Shown: piece by piece, positions 51,620 to 61,142 of the stretch
Numbering within the stretch: the stretch's first letter is position 1
Layout of the letters: each line of letters opens with the position of its first letter
Position numbers and translations under genes: made by a program
Assembly: GCA_023410715.1 (NCBI GenBank)
Contig: JAEYPN010000031.1
Coordinates: 1 to 64,000 of the forward strand
Direction: 5' to 3'
Source of the DNA: Bacillota bacterium
GTDB lineage: Bacteria > Bacillota_I > Bacilli_A > Izemoplasmatales > UBA1188
Length of the DNA stretch: 64,000 nucleotides
Notes under the pieces: generated by a model
The model's database searches: none
The model's input: the letters and a program-made list of their open reading frames with translations, nothing else
Told to the model about the DNA's origin: nothing

Positions 51620-53284
51620 CTAAATGATAGCTAATACTTTATTAATTCTTTCAACAATTTTTTCTTTACCTAATATTTCAAGTACCATGTAAAGATTTGG
51701 ACAGTTCTTTCTTCCAGTTACAGCTACACGAATAGCTCCAGAAAAATCACCAATATGTCCTTTAAATTGTTCTTTATTTTTTTTGTACTCTTTAGCACTT
51801 GGTGCATAGTTCATATTTAAACCAAGAGCCTTTAAATCATTAAGCCATTCTTCATCGCCAAGATTCATTTTAATATTTTTTAAGTATAAATGCAAGATAT
51901 TTTTTATTTCTTCTTTATTTAATGTCTCTGGGAATGGTAATTCTTCCTTTAATGATTCATCAAAGAAATCATCATAGAAGAAGTTAATAGCGTTAAAGAT
52001 ATCTGAATATTTTTCATAATCTTTACGAGGATTTTCTTTTTCTCTATCAATTGACATAATTTTTTTAAAATAATCATAGTCACGATTAATAAGATCATAT
52101 AGATCTTTACTATAAACTTCTGCCCATGAATATGCATTTTTAGCAATTATTTCTGTTGGTAGAATACTTAATCTTTCCTTACAAATATTTTGAATCTTAG
52201 CCATATCAAATAATGCCCCATCAAGACTTATCTTATCAAAAGATAAAATAAAATCAAACATTTCTTTATCCATGTTTTGGCTACGCCATTCCTCATAGTT
52301 TGAGTTAGCTATGGTAAGTAAATATTCAACAATTCCATTTGCTGGATAACCACTTTCTAAGAAATAACCAACAGCGGCTTCAGGATCTTTTCTTTTTGAT
52401 AATTTTCTTCTTCTGCCGTCTTCAAGTTTCATGATAACTGGTAGATGAGCATAGAATGGAAGTTGCCAATTCATTGTGTTGAAAAGCTCAATATGAATTG
52501 GTAAACTTGATAACCACTCCTCACCTCTTATAACATGTGTTGTACGCATGAAATGATCATCAACTAGATGAGCAAAATGATATGTTGGAAGTCCATCCGA
52601 TTTATAAATAACGATATCTTGATCGTTTTCAGTTAAATCAAGTTCGCCTCTAATTAAATCTTTAACATGAACTTTATTTTCTTCATTACCATGTGATTTA
52701 AAGCGAATAACAAATGATTCATTATTTTTAATTCTTTCGATTTGTTCATCAACTGTTAAATGACGGCACTTGGCATACTTTCCATAATAACCAGTTCTTA
52801 GCTTTTCATTTTCTTGAGCAATACGTAATGTTTCCATTTCTTCCTGCGTACAGAAACAAGGATAAGCTAAGCCTCTAGATATCATATCTTTGATAACTAC
52901 TTTATAAATCTCAGCACGATCTGATTGTTTATAAGGACCATAAATTCCTTTTTCAATATTATCTGCTTGGTATCCTTCAGTTGGATAAATACTAAACTTA
53001 CTAAGTTCTCTAACTAAAAGTTCGCCAGCACCTTCAATTTCTCTTTTTTGGTCAGTATCTTCAATACGCAAAAAAAATACCCCATTTGTTTGCATAGCTA
53101 AACGGTAGCTGATTAATGATGAAAACAAGCCACCTGTATGTAAGTATCCTGTAGGTGATGGAGCAAATCTAGTTACAATAGCTCCTTCTTTTAACTTTCG
53201 TTCTGGATATCTTTTTTCTAAATCCGCGATTGTTAAAGAAACTTCAGGGAAAATTAAATTTGCTAGTTCAGTGTAATTAGCCAT
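51620..53284 (-). CDS. gltX: Glutamyl-tRNA synthetase
   Basis: Class I synthetase charging tRNA-Glu (and perhaps tRNA-Gln for later amidation). The class I HIGH-type motif is PSPTGYLHTGG (near 42), and the KMSKS-type loop is RRKLSKRKDPEA (near 290). I start at ATG 53284 (554 residues) after AAGGAG; the longer frame runs back through the terminator hairpin. It is longer than common GltX (about 480), with an N-terminal extension of about 40 residues before the motif, as in some clostridial-type forms. yebC is upstream. Confidence 0.95.
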   Translation of the reverse strand: MANYTELANLIFPEVSLTIADLEKRYPERKLKEGAIVTRFAPSPTGYLHTGGLFSSLISYRLAMQTNGVFFLRIEDTDQKREIEGAGELLVRELSKFSIYPTEGYQADNIEKGIYGPYKQSDRAEIYKVVIKDMISRGLAYPCFCTQEEMETLRIAQENEKLRTGYYGKYAKCRHLTVDEQIERIKNNESFVIRFKSHGNEENKVHVKDLIRGELDLTENDQDIVIYKSDGLPTYHFAHLVDDHFMRTTHVIRGEEWLSSLPIHIELFNTMNWQLPFYAHLPVIMKLEDGRRRKLSKRKDPEAAVGYFLESGYPANGIVEYLLTIANSNYEEWRSQNMDKEMFDFILSFDKISLDGALFDMAKIQNICKERLSILPTEIIAKNAYSWAEVYSKDLYDLINRDYDYFKKIMSIDREKENPRKDYEKYSDIFNAINFFYDDFFDESLKEELPFPETLNKEEIKNILHLYLKNIKMNLGDEEWLNDLKALGLNMNYAPSAKEYKKNKEQFKGHIGDFSGAIRVAVTGRKNCPNLYMVLEILGKEKIVERINKVLAII

Positions 53285-53302
53285 GTTTTTTCTCCTTACG
53301 AT

Positions 53303-53328
53303 AAAAAGATATTGGCTTCCCAATATCT
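53303..53328 (-). terminator. Hairpin terminator between yebC and gltX
   Basis: Minus strand AGATATTGG/CCAATATCT perfect stem overlapping the yebC stop and followed by TTTTTAT. It probably lowers read-through into gltX. Confidence 0.75.
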
Positions 53329-54067
53329 ATTCTTCATCTTCTGGTAAACCAGTGATGTTATGATGAATTTCTTGAACATCTTCTAATTCATCTAACATAT
53401 TTTGAAAACGAGTAAAGTGACGGATATCATCTTCATCTTTTAATTCTACATAAGTTGAAGGAATCATTTTAACTTCGCATTCATCAAATTCAATATCTGG
53501 CATTTTTGCTTCTATACAATCTCTAATTTTACTAAATTCTGATGCAGGGGCATAAATAACTGTAAAATCATCTTCAGTTACAATATCGTCTGCTTCACAA
53601 TCATTTTCTACAAGCAATTCTAATGTTTCATCAGCATTTAAAGCTTTAAAAGAAAAAACTGCTTGTTGGTTAAACATGTGTGAAACACATCCTGAAACTC
53701 CCATTTTAAATCCGCATTTAGTAAATGCTGCTTTAACATCACTTACAGTTCTATTTACGTTATCTGTTAAACAATCTACCATAAAAATAGAGTTGTTAGG
53801 TCCAAAGCCTTCATAACGCACAAAATTATATGATTCACCAGCTGCGCCACCTTTAGCTTTTTCAATTGCCCTTTTAATGACATCAGCTGTAACATTTTCT
53901 TTTTTTGCTCTTTGAATCTCTTTACGTAAAGCTAGATTTAATTCCGGGTCAGGCACTCCAGATTTTGCTGCCACATATATGGCCATACCCCATTTGGCAT
54001 TAAGTTTACTCTTAGCTGCTGCTGTTTTTGCCATAGATGCAGCTCTAACTTCATGTGCTCTTCCCAT
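53327..54067 (-). CDS. yebC: YebC/PmpR/TACO1-family protein
   Basis: 246-residue member of the YebC family, known both as a DNA-binding transcription regulator and, more recently, as a ribosome-associated factor for polyproline translation. Signatures: N-terminal MGRAHEVRAASMAKTAAAK (usual GHSKWHNI region, diverged), the RALEKAKG-like IKRAIEKAKGG near 65 and YEGFGPNNS near 85. AGGAG site, extended -10 promoter. Confidence 0.93.
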   Translation of the reverse strand: MGRAHEVRAASMAKTAAAKSKLNAKWGMAIYVAAKSGVPDPELNLALRKEIQRAKKENVTADVIKRAIEKAKGGAAGESYNFVRYEGFGPNNSIFMVDCLTDNVNRTVSDVKAAFTKCGFKMGVSGCVSHMFNQQAVFSFKALNADETLELLVENDCEADDIVTEDDFTVIYAPASEFSKIRDCIEAKMPDIEFDECEVKMIPSTYVELKDEDDIRHFTRFQNMLDELEDVQEIHHNITGLPEDEE

Positions 54068-54104
54068 AATTTCACTCCTATATTTTTTTATTTAATTCGT
54101 ATAT

Positions 54105-54113
54105 ATTATATCA
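54105..54113 (-). promoter_or_regulatory. Extended -10 promoter of yebC-gltX
   Basis: Minus strand TGATATAAT, 37 bases before the yebC ATG; divergent from the MFS promoter. Confidence 0.55.
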
Positions 54114-54180
54114 AACAATTTATTATTTCTAACATTTTTTTTCATTTTTTTTACTTTTAACATTAATTAAATAGAAATTA

Positions 54181-54189
54181 TGATATAAT
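54181..54189 (+). promoter_or_regulatory. Extended -10 promoter of the MFS gene
   Basis: TGATATAAT, 16 bases before the ATG at 54206, the same spacing as for rnhC; leader about 10 bases with GGGTGA. Confidence 0.6.
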
Positions 54190-54205
54190 CGTATGGGTGA
54201 TTTTT

Positions 54206-55345
54206 ATGGCAACGATTTTTATTATCATAATTTATTTAGCATTTATTTCTCTAGGCCTTCCAGACGCTGTACTCGGAAGTGTTTGGCCAGAGATGTCGAC
54301 TATTTTAAATGTCCCTCTAGATTATGCAAGTATCTTAGCTTTTATTGTTAGTTTAGGAACAATTATTTCAAGTTTACTAAGCGGTTGGTTACTTCAAAAA
54401 TTTAAACCATACCAAATTGTTATAGTTTCAGTACTTTTTACATGCTTTAGTTTATTTATGTTTTCCATTGTTAAAACATTTTGGGTTTTACCATTTTTAG
54501 CAATACCACTAGGTTTTGGGGCTGGAGCAATTGATTCTACACTTAATCATTACGTTGCCGCAAATTTTAAAGCTTATCATATGAACTTTTTACATTCTTG
54601 TTGGGGCTTAGGTGCCCTTATTGGCCCACTCATCATGTCTAAGTTTTTAAAAGATTCAAGTTATGCTAAAGGATATTTAATCATTGCATCATTACAGCTT
54701 ATATTATTAGTTATTTTTATTTTTTCAATTCCTTTATGGAAAAAGAATTTGGCGGAAAAAGAGAAAAATACTTTAATAAATCCTTTCAAGATTAAAGGTG
54801 TTATATTTGCATTACTTATCTTCTTGTTTTACTGTTCCGTTGAACAAACAATTATTTTGTGGGGTCCAACATTTCTTGTTAAAACTAAAAATTTATTACC
54901 CCATGAAGCAGCGATTTTTTCTTCAATCTTTCTTTTAGGATTAACTATTGGTAGATTTTCATGTGGGCTTTTAAGTATTAAAATAGGCGATCGTAAATTA
55001 ATTTTAATAGGCATTATTATTTTATTTATTAGTATCGGTTGTTTATTCTTACCATATAATAAAACTTTTACATATATTATCTTTGTTATGATGGGATTAG
55101 GATGTGCACCAGTATATCCAGCAATGATTCACTCAACACCAGTAAATTTTGGCGTTGAGGAAAGTAAATCGATTATTGGCTTTGAGATGGCTTTCGCTTA
55201 TATTGGCACTACTTTTATTGCTCCGCTTTTTGGGAAAATTGCAACTAATTATTCGCTTAGTATCTTTCCAATTTACCTATTCTTATTTGTGATCTTAATG
55301 ATTGTAATGAATATTTTACTTATTAAGAATGTAAAAAAAGCATAG
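54206..55345 (+). CDS. MFS transporter
   Basis: A 379-residue major facilitator with 12 predicted membrane helices. The first helix ends in SLGLPDAVLGSVWP, a motif shared with sugar transporters of the FucP/Bacteroides fucose-like group, and WLLQKFKPYQIV stands for the usual loop 2-3 motif. ATG at 54206 follows GGGTGA by 5 bases; the in-frame GTG at 54197 overlaps that site. It is on the plus strand, convergent with the GH30 genes. A carbohydrate substrate fits the neighbourhood but is unproven. Confidence 0.85.
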   Translation: MATIFIIIIYLAFISLGLPDAVLGSVWPEMSTILNVPLDYASILAFIVSLGTIISSLLSGWLLQKFKPYQIVIVSVLFTCFSLFMFSIVKTFWVLPFLAIPLGFGAGAIDSTLNHYVAANFKAYHMNFLHSCWGLGALIGPLIMSKFLKDSSYAKGYLIIASLQLILLVIFIFSIPLWKKNLAEKEKNTLINPFKIKGVIFALLIFLFYCSVEQTIILWGPTFLVKTKNLLPHEAAIFSSIFLLGLTIGRFSCGLLSIKIGDRKLILIGIIILFISIGCLFLPYNKTFTYIIFVMMGLGCAPVYPAMIHSTPVNFGVEESKSIIGFEMAFAYIGTTFIAPLFGKIATNYSLSIFPIYLFLFVILMIVMNILLIKNVKKA

Positions 55346-55395
55346 AAAATATGATTATAATAAAAAAATAAAGAATTAAGAGAAAGATAGCTTAA

Positions 55396-55515
55396 CTAAT
55401 GCTTATGCAAAGCAAAGATTTAATTTAACTGCTCATGACTTTTTTAACATAACACAAACAGAATTATTAATTTTCTTATACTTAAATGATTTAAAATATT
55501 TAAAATTTTTTAAAG
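55396..55515 (+). pseudogene. Coding-like remnant, family unknown
   Basis: An open stretch starting near 55399 translates as NAYAKQRFNLTAHDFF, NITQTELLIFLYL, then KYLKFFKEND and stops. No ribosome site or start. Protein-like composition but no recognised family; probably a gene remnant. Confidence 0.35.
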
Positions 55516-55691
55516 AAAATGACTAATGATACCACTGATTTTATTTTATCATTTTTATCAGGATTAGCGGTTTATGGTAAAAATAGAAAAACAATTAGTG
55601 GGCTATTAATTCTCTAAGAAAAAGTAATCTACGAAAATAAAAAAGAACATAATATGATTTTATATTATGCTAAATAAGATGTATTAAACTC

Positions 55692-55736
55692 TAGTGAACT
55701 TCCTTTATTGTAATCCAACTTTTTAAGTTCACTACA
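55692..55736. repeat. 10-bp inverted repeat resembling an IS3 end
   Basis: TAGTGAACTT (55692-55701) and AAGTTCACTA (55725-55734) are exact inverted repeats 23 bases apart. The right arm TTTAAGTTCACTACA differs by one inserted base from the right end of the mini IS3 element at 23331-23344. It may be a solo IS end or a terminator for the MFS gene. The rest of 55346-55753 is a non-coding gap apart from the remnant above. Confidence 0.5.
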
Positions 55737-55753
55737 AATTTAAAATTTTTATG

Positions 55754-55780
55754 AAAAAGAGAAACTATTTTTAGTTTCTC
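55754..55780 (-). terminator. Terminator after the GH30 genes
   Basis: Minus strand GAGAAAC/GTTTCTC hairpin (55759-55780) overlapping the GH30 stop and followed by five T. Confidence 0.8.
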
Positions 55781-57093
55781 CTAATTTCATATGTATAATG
55801 CGAACAAGGATCAAGTGTTAAGTTGATGTATTCATCATCAATTCTAACACTTATTTTTCTTTCTTCAGGGCTTGAATTTGATAATACAATTACTAAACTT
55901 TCATCTTTATTTATAAACGCAACATTGTTTATTATATCGTTATTAGTATCCACTCTTAACGCATCTTTTTTTACAAATTTTGAAAAATGGCCAAGAGCAA
56001 AGTAATCAGCACGATTAAATAAAACCTCTTTAGTTTGTTGATTAATCGTCACTAAACCATGACAAATACTTTTACCAAAACCAGGCACAAATGGTCCATT
56101 GATTTCATCTAAGGCAATATTCCATAAAATCATACTCTTAGACCAGTTACGCATTACATTTATACCACTATTAATCATCGCAGATATGGCATTATGAACC
56201 CATTCGCCACCTGATGATTCAGTAAAATGTGTTTCAATACCTGGATATGCTTCATGAAGTTTTGTTTGTGACGAAACATTTCCACCATAAACGTGCCATG
56301 CAACACCATCGACGTATTTTCTTGCTAAGTCTAAAATTGTCATTGGATATTCAATTAAATCCCAGTTATGATCATAAGCTAGTATTTTAGTTTCTACATG
56401 ATTTTCTTTAAATAAAGGTCCAATAAAATTATTGATGAAGTATGCGGCTTCGACTGCTGTAAAACGCATGCCTGCATAATGAGGTGGAGAAAAGTCTGGT
56501 TCGTTTTGTAAGGTAATATATTTAATATCAATACCTTGTTTTTTGTATTCATTAATGAACTTTAAGAAATATCTTGAATATACGTCATAACAGTAATATC
56601 TTAAAAATCCACCAATCATTGAATCAGTCGATTTCATCCATCCTGGTGGCGACCAAGGTGAAGCCATCACGGTAATATCAGGATTAATTTCTTTAGCTTT
56701 TAATGTTAAAGGAATAATATCCTCTAAATCATGTTCAATTGAAAAATGCTCAAGATTAAAATCTTCTTCACCTTTAGGCATATCATCATAAGAGTAAAAA
56801 TCTCTTGCAAAATCTGATGAACCCATTGGATTTCTTAAGAAAGATATGCCAATACCTTCATTATAATCAAAGAGCTTCATCATTAATTCATTTTTTTCTT
56901 TTTCATTTAAAACCTTATTAATAAGATATGCAGAAGCATCTGTAAATGAAGCTCCAAAACCAGTTATAGTTTGATACTTTTTTTGATAATTAAGATTGAT
57001 TATACTAGAAAATGGATTTTTGCTAATATCAAAGTTGCTTGCTTCTTTAAACCATTCACCTGAGTCTTTTGATACAATACCTTTTATTTTCAT
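55771..57093 (-). CDS. Glycoside hydrolase family 30, cytoplasmic
   Basis: A 440-residue GH30 enzyme (glucosylceramidase / beta-1,6-glucanase type). Acid/base Glu198 in ITLQNEPD and nucleophile Glu292 in HFTESSGG, with the family opening GFGASFTDASAYL and SPWSPPGWMK. No signal peptide, so the substrate must be imported. It follows the surface GH30 lipoprotein gene by 11 bases; the outside enzyme may release fragments that this one finishes. Beta-glucosidase or beta-fucosidase activity cannot be told apart. Confidence 0.92.
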   Translation of the reverse strand: MKIKGIVSKDSGEWFKEASNFDISKNPFSSIINLNYQKKYQTITGFGASFTDASAYLINKVLNEKEKNELMMKLFDYNEGIGISFLRNPMGSSDFARDFYSYDDMPKGEEDFNLEHFSIEHDLEDIIPLTLKAKEINPDITVMASPWSPPGWMKSTDSMIGGFLRYYCYDVYSRYFLKFINEYKKQGIDIKYITLQNEPDFSPPHYAGMRFTAVEAAYFINNFIGPLFKENHVETKILAYDHNWDLIEYPMTILDLARKYVDGVAWHVYGGNVSSQTKLHEAYPGIETHFTESSGGEWVHNAISAMINSGINVMRNWSKSMILWNIALDEINGPFVPGFGKSICHGLVTINQQTKEVLFNRADYFALGHFSKFVKKDALRVDTNNDIINNVAFINKDESLVIVLSNSSPEERKISVRIDDEYINLTLDPCSHYTYEIRRN

Positions 57094-57104
57094 TTTATTC
57101 TCCT

Positions 57105-59210
57105 CTAATTTAAATCAATAATAAATGTTGCGACATTTGAGCCAGCAATTTTGGCTAAAAATTCTTTGTCACCAATAACTGCTTTAAAATATGAATCAGT
57201 TGAAGAAGCATTTACCGCAACCATAATTAGTTTGTTATTTGCTTCATCTAAGAAACATACATTTGGTAAAGTTCCATCAACCCCATTGTCGCTTGTAACT
57301 CTTACATATCCTGGTCTTATAAAGCGTCCAAATTGGGCCATTATATATACTTCTGGTGTTGCCCAGTATTTGTCTTGTGATCCTGCTTTACGAATAAACA
57401 GCGTTGGTGATGGTGTCCCAACCCATTGGTGAACGCCAACGTTAGAATCAAGCATTGTAACCCAAGCATTATAACTTACTGCACCATTTCTAAAATAATT
57501 AATAATAGAAATCGCTCCACTTGTTCCCCAAACGCTTCTTTCAGTTAACATTACATCCTGATTTTCATTTAAAAAACGGTCTTTCATTTGTTGCATAATT
57601 GATAAATCACCGGAATAATCATGGAAGGCAATACCATCAATATAGTCGTTAATGTCTTTTATTGAGTATAAAGATTGTAAAAAAGATGAAGCGTCTGATG
57701 GATTATGGTCAAACACAAAAATCTTTGGTTCAAGATCTTTATTTTTTAGAATTTCACTTTCTTTGATTAAATTCTTAAGACGAATTGCAATTTGACCTTC
57801 CTGGTAACCTGTCATACGGCAGCTTGGATAATCGATTTCTAGTTGAGGTTCATTTTGTAATGTTAAGCCATAAATATCAATTCCAAGTTTAGCATACTCT
57901 TCTAAGTATCTTAATAAATACATTGCGTATTCATCATAATATTCAGTATTAAAACTTCCACCTTTAAGTAAAAGCTCATTATTAGCATATGATTTTGAGC
58001 TACTTGTTTCATTTTTCATCCACCCTGGTGGTGTCCAAGGTGATGAAAAGAATTTTATTTCATCATTAACCCCAAGTTCTTCGGCAATTTCTATAATTTC
58101 TTTAATAATTTCAATTATCTTATAATCAATATCTTTCTGAATTGAAAAGCCATTTTCCCAGTCAGGTTCTTGTGTTGTTAAAGTATCATAATAAGTATAG
58201 AAATCTTTAGATGTAAAATCACTTGTTCCAATTGTTAAACGGAACAAAGTCATTCCACAGCCATTAACCGGGTCAATTAAAGTTTTTAAAACTTCACGTC
58301 GCGTTACTTCATCTAACCCTATATAGTTATTAACTGATGATTCCTCAACTGATGTACCAATGCCTAAGAAAGTTTGATGTTTTTGATTAATATCTATTGT
58401 GACTGTCTCAGTTAACGCATCAGATATTTCAGTTAAATTTAAAGTTCCAATTCTTTTTGCTTTATTAGAAATCGCAAACTCTTGGGTATACCATGCTTGA
58501 TTTTGTGAATTCTCCGTTGAAGTAGAATAAACAGTCACTGCATTTTCTTTAATAACTTTTGCGTTAGATACAGGTATATCATTGCGTTTTTCATATTGTT
58601 CTTCAGTAATTGGCTTAAATGTTACTTTGTTTAAATTATATCCTTCACCGCTTGACATAAGTTTTAATTCATAAACTCCTTTGTTAATATATGCATAGTC
58701 AGAAATTGTAGCCCAGCTTTGCCAACCTCCTGTTTTAACAAGTGTTGGGGAAGAAACTACATCTTCATCAAGATACATTTTAAGAATTTTTCCTAAGTTT
58801 CCACTTCCATCGCCAGCTATCCTATATCCTATTTTATAGTAGCTTGTTTCAGGAAAATAAACAAAATATGTTAAAACACTATTTGCAGTTATATAACCAA
58901 TATTTTTCCCGCCACCAATATCAGAAGTTGTCTCAGTTTTACAATCTACAATAGTAATATAATTTTCTGCTTCTAAAATACCATTTTCCAAGTTAATTAC
59001 ATTACTAGGTAAAGTGCTTTTAGTGGTTGAACTTGATTTAGTTGTATTTAATGTTGTACTGTTTGTTATACTATTTGATGTTTTATTACTTGAAGTTGTA
59101 TTACTTGATGTATTTAAAGATAAGCTTGTCTTTTTAGATGTTGTATCACTGCATCCGAAAAGGCTTACAAAAAATAAGAAAAAAGTAAGAAGTAAAAGAA
59201 TTTTTTTCAT
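57105..59210 (-). CDS. Surface lipoprotein with CBM6-like module and GH30 domain
   Basis: A 701-residue cell-surface glycosidase. Signal peptide with lipobox SLFGC (Cys20), Ser/Thr/Asn-rich linker (about 24-68), a CBM6/35-like carbohydrate-binding module (about 75-205; NLENGILEAENY, IGYRIAGDGSG, LKLMSSGEGYNLNKVTF), a spacer, then a GH30 catalytic domain (about 275-695) with LTLQNEPQ and MLTERSVWG carrying the two catalytic Glu. I start at ATG 59210 after GGAG; the TTG at 59225 overlaps the site. Likely attacks a polymeric beta-glucan or xylan-like substrate. It follows the aldo/keto reductase stop by 1 base. Confidence 0.9.
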   Translation of the reverse strand: MKKILLLLTFFLFFVSLFGCSDTTSKKTSLSLNTSSNTTSSNKTSNSITNSTTLNTTKSSSTTKSTLPSNVINLENGILEAENYITIVDCKTETTSDIGGGKNIGYITANSVLTYFVYFPETSYYKIGYRIAGDGSGNLGKILKMYLDEDVVSSPTLVKTGGWQSWATISDYAYINKGVYELKLMSSGEGYNLNKVTFKPITEEQYEKRNDIPVSNAKVIKENAVTVYSTSTENSQNQAWYTQEFAISNKAKRIGTLNLTEISDALTETVTIDINQKHQTFLGIGTSVEESSVNNYIGLDEVTRREVLKTLIDPVNGCGMTLFRLTIGTSDFTSKDFYTYYDTLTTQEPDWENGFSIQKDIDYKIIEIIKEIIEIAEELGVNDEIKFFSSPWTPPGWMKNETSSSKSYANNELLLKGGSFNTEYYDEYAMYLLRYLEEYAKLGIDIYGLTLQNEPQLEIDYPSCRMTGYQEGQIAIRLKNLIKESEILKNKDLEPKIFVFDHNPSDASSFLQSLYSIKDINDYIDGIAFHDYSGDLSIMQQMKDRFLNENQDVMLTERSVWGTSGAISIINYFRNGAVSYNAWVTMLDSNVGVHQWVGTPSPTLFIRKAGSQDKYWATPEVYIMAQFGRFIRPGYVRVTSDNGVDGTLPNVCFLDEANNKLIMVAVNASSTDSYFKAVIGDKEFLAKIAGSNVATFIIDLN

Positions 59211-59211
59211 C

Positions 59212-60024
59212 TTAAATTTCTCCAATCAATTTCATATCTTCATCACTTATTTCAAAATCAAAAACATCAAGGTTAGCAAGAATTCTTTCTTCATGAGTAG
59301 ATTTAGGTAATGGTAAAAAACCATTTTGTAAGCTCCATTTCATACATAGCTTAGCTAATGAAACTCCATATTTTTTTGCAATATTTAATAATCTTTCGTC
59401 ATTAAAAATTCTTCCAGTCGCAAATGGAGAATATGCTTCTAATAAAATACCATATTCTTTACACATTTTAATCGCATCGCGTGGTATATAGTTAGGATTA
59501 ATTTGAATTTGATTAACCATTGGTACAATTTTTGCTTCTTTTAGTAATGCTTCAAGATGGTTTGGATAAAAGTTTGAAACACCAATTGCTCTAATTTTCT
59601 TTTCTAAATATAATTCTTCAAAAGCTTTCCATGTTTCAATATTTGCTGGCATATATTCCATACCATCAGTATAAACATCCCATGGTTTTGGTGCATGAAT
59701 TAGATATAAATCTAGATAATCAACACCTAGCTTTTCAATTGATTCGTTAAAATATTTTTTTGCTTGTTCATATCCTTTTATTTCTGCTGGTAATTTAGTG
59801 GTTATAAATATTTCTTCCCTTTTAATACCACTATCTTTAATTGCTTTACCAACGCTTCCTTCATTTCCATATGCGCGGGCAGTGTCAATATGTCTATAAC
59901 CAGCTTTTAAAGCAGATAAGGTTGAATTATAAGCATCATCGCCGTCTTTAATTTGCCATGTACCAAAGCCAATCACCGGAATTTTTACTCCATTTGAAAG
60001 TACATAAACGTCATTTTTCTTCAT
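59212..60024 (-). CDS. Aldo/keto reductase
   Basis: NAD(P)H-dependent reductase of sugar aldehydes or ketones, (beta/alpha)8 fold. Signatures IGFGTWQIKDG, GYRHIDTARAYGNEGSVGKAI (catalytic Asp and Tyr), TKLP (catalytic Lys) and LIHAPKPW (His). I place the start at ATG 60024 (270 residues, MKKNDVYVLSNG), about 10 bases after GGAGG; the ATG at 60033 is only one base from it. First gene of the AKR-GH30-GH30 run. Confidence 0.85.
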   Translation of the reverse strand: MKKNDVYVLSNGVKIPVIGFGTWQIKDGDDAYNSTLSALKAGYRHIDTARAYGNEGSVGKAIKDSGIKREEIFITTKLPAEIKGYEQAKKYFNESIEKLGVDYLDLYLIHAPKPWDVYTDGMEYMPANIETWKAFEELYLEKKIRAIGVSNFYPNHLEALLKEAKIVPMVNQIQINPNYIPRDAIKMCKEYGILLEAYSPFATGRIFNDERLLNIAKKYGVSLAKLCMKWSLQNGFLPLPKSTHEERILANLDVFDFEISDEDMKLIGEI

Positions 60025-60054
60025 TTTCTTCATTCCTCCGAATATTTCACCTTT

Positions 60055-60083
60055 ATTATACAATATTTTTAAGCTATTTTGAA
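60055..60083 (-). promoter_or_regulatory. Promoter of the aldo/keto reductase-GH30 run
   Basis: Minus strand TTCAAA - 17 bases - TATAAT, predicted start near 60048. Confidence 0.55.
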
Positions 60084-60149
60084 TAAATAATTGGATTTTA
60101 TTTATTTGTGATAAATTGTAAAATAGCTAACAATTTTAGTTTTTAAAAT

Positions 60150-60186
60150 AAGAACCTCATAAAGTTTAATTTATCTTTACAGGGTT
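60150..60186 (-). terminator. Weak terminator after the Gfo/Idh gene
   Basis: Minus strand AACCCTGTAAAG/CTTTATGAGGTT stem with one mismatch and two G:U, followed by a modest T-rich tail. Confidence 0.4.
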
Positions 60187-60191
60187 TAAAA

Positions 60192-61142
60192 CTATTTAGT
60201 TTTTAATACACTATCAAACACTTTTACTTCTCTTATTACATCACTAAATGGCATTAGTTCAGAATCTAATTTTCCATTTTCCACTAAGTTTATAAAATGT
60301 TCAATTTGATAAATAAAGCCATCTTCAACTTTTAAATTTTCCTCATATATCTCGTTATTATCTTTATCATAAACTTTAATCAAGTGGCTACAAGGAAAGT
60401 TTTCAATAACCATCTTACCTTTAGTTCCATAAACATATGCTGTTTTTTCTTTAGCATATGTAAAAGTACAAGTAAATTTGCCTAAAATACCACTCTCAAA
60501 TTCTAAGTTTACAATAGAAGTTGCATCAGCTTTATTTGGATAATATTTTGTCATTGATTGAACATTTTTAATATCTTGATCAATTAAACCAACCATATAA
60601 CCAAGGCTATATACTCCAATATCATACAAGCTACCACCAGCTAATTCCTTATTAAATAATCTTGATGATTCATCATATGGAACATTAACGCAAAAATCAG
60701 CTTCTAGAAGTAAGATATCACCTAAGATTTTAGCATCAATAATTGCTTTTGCTTTTCTTGAAAGTGGAGTAAAGCGTGTCCATAAGGCTTCCATAACTAG
60801 AACATTTTTTGTCTTCCTTAGCATGTCAATTTCCGTTGCTTCTTTTTCGGTTAATAAGAATGGTTTTTCACAAATAACTGGTTTATGATTTAAGATACAT
60901 TTTTTTGTAATCTCAAAATGAAAGTTATGAGTTAAGGCAATATAGATTGCTTCAACTTCAGGATCATTAATTAAATCATCATAATTGCTATAGGCCTTTT
61001 TAAAACCATACTTTTCTTTATAAGCATTGGCCCTATCTAAATCACGGGCTGCACAGGCATATAAGTTTTCTTCACCTAAACTTTTTAAAACTCTTGTAAA
61101 TCTATGAGATATTACACCTAAGCCAATAATTCCAAATTTCAT
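60192..61142 (-). CDS. Gfo/Idh/MocA-family oxidoreductase
   Basis: A 316-residue NAD(P)-dependent sugar or inositol-type dehydrogenase. N-terminal Rossmann motif GIIGLGVISHRF (near 4-15), the family EKP motif in CEKPFLL (near 93) with catalytic Lys, then the C-terminal alpha/beta domain (GGSLYDIGVYSL). I start at ATG 61142 after GGAGG; the TTG frame upstream is not used. The start overlaps the MMPL stop as ATGA, so the two are co-translated. Probably acts on an uncommon sugar derivative. Confidence 0.88.
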   Translation of the reverse strand: MKFGIIGLGVISHRFTRVLKSLGEENLYACAARDLDRANAYKEKYGFKKAYSNYDDLINDPEVEAIYIALTHNFHFEITKKCILNHKPVICEKPFLLTEKEATEIDMLRKTKNVLVMEALWTRFTPLSRKAKAIIDAKILGDILLLEADFCVNVPYDESSRLFNKELAGGSLYDIGVYSLGYMVGLIDQDIKNVQSMTKYYPNKADATSIVNLEFESGILGKFTCTFTYAKEKTAYVYGTKGKMVIENFPCSHLIKVYDKDNNEIYEENLKVEDGFIYQIEHFINLVENGKLDSELMPFSDVIREVKVFDSVLKTK

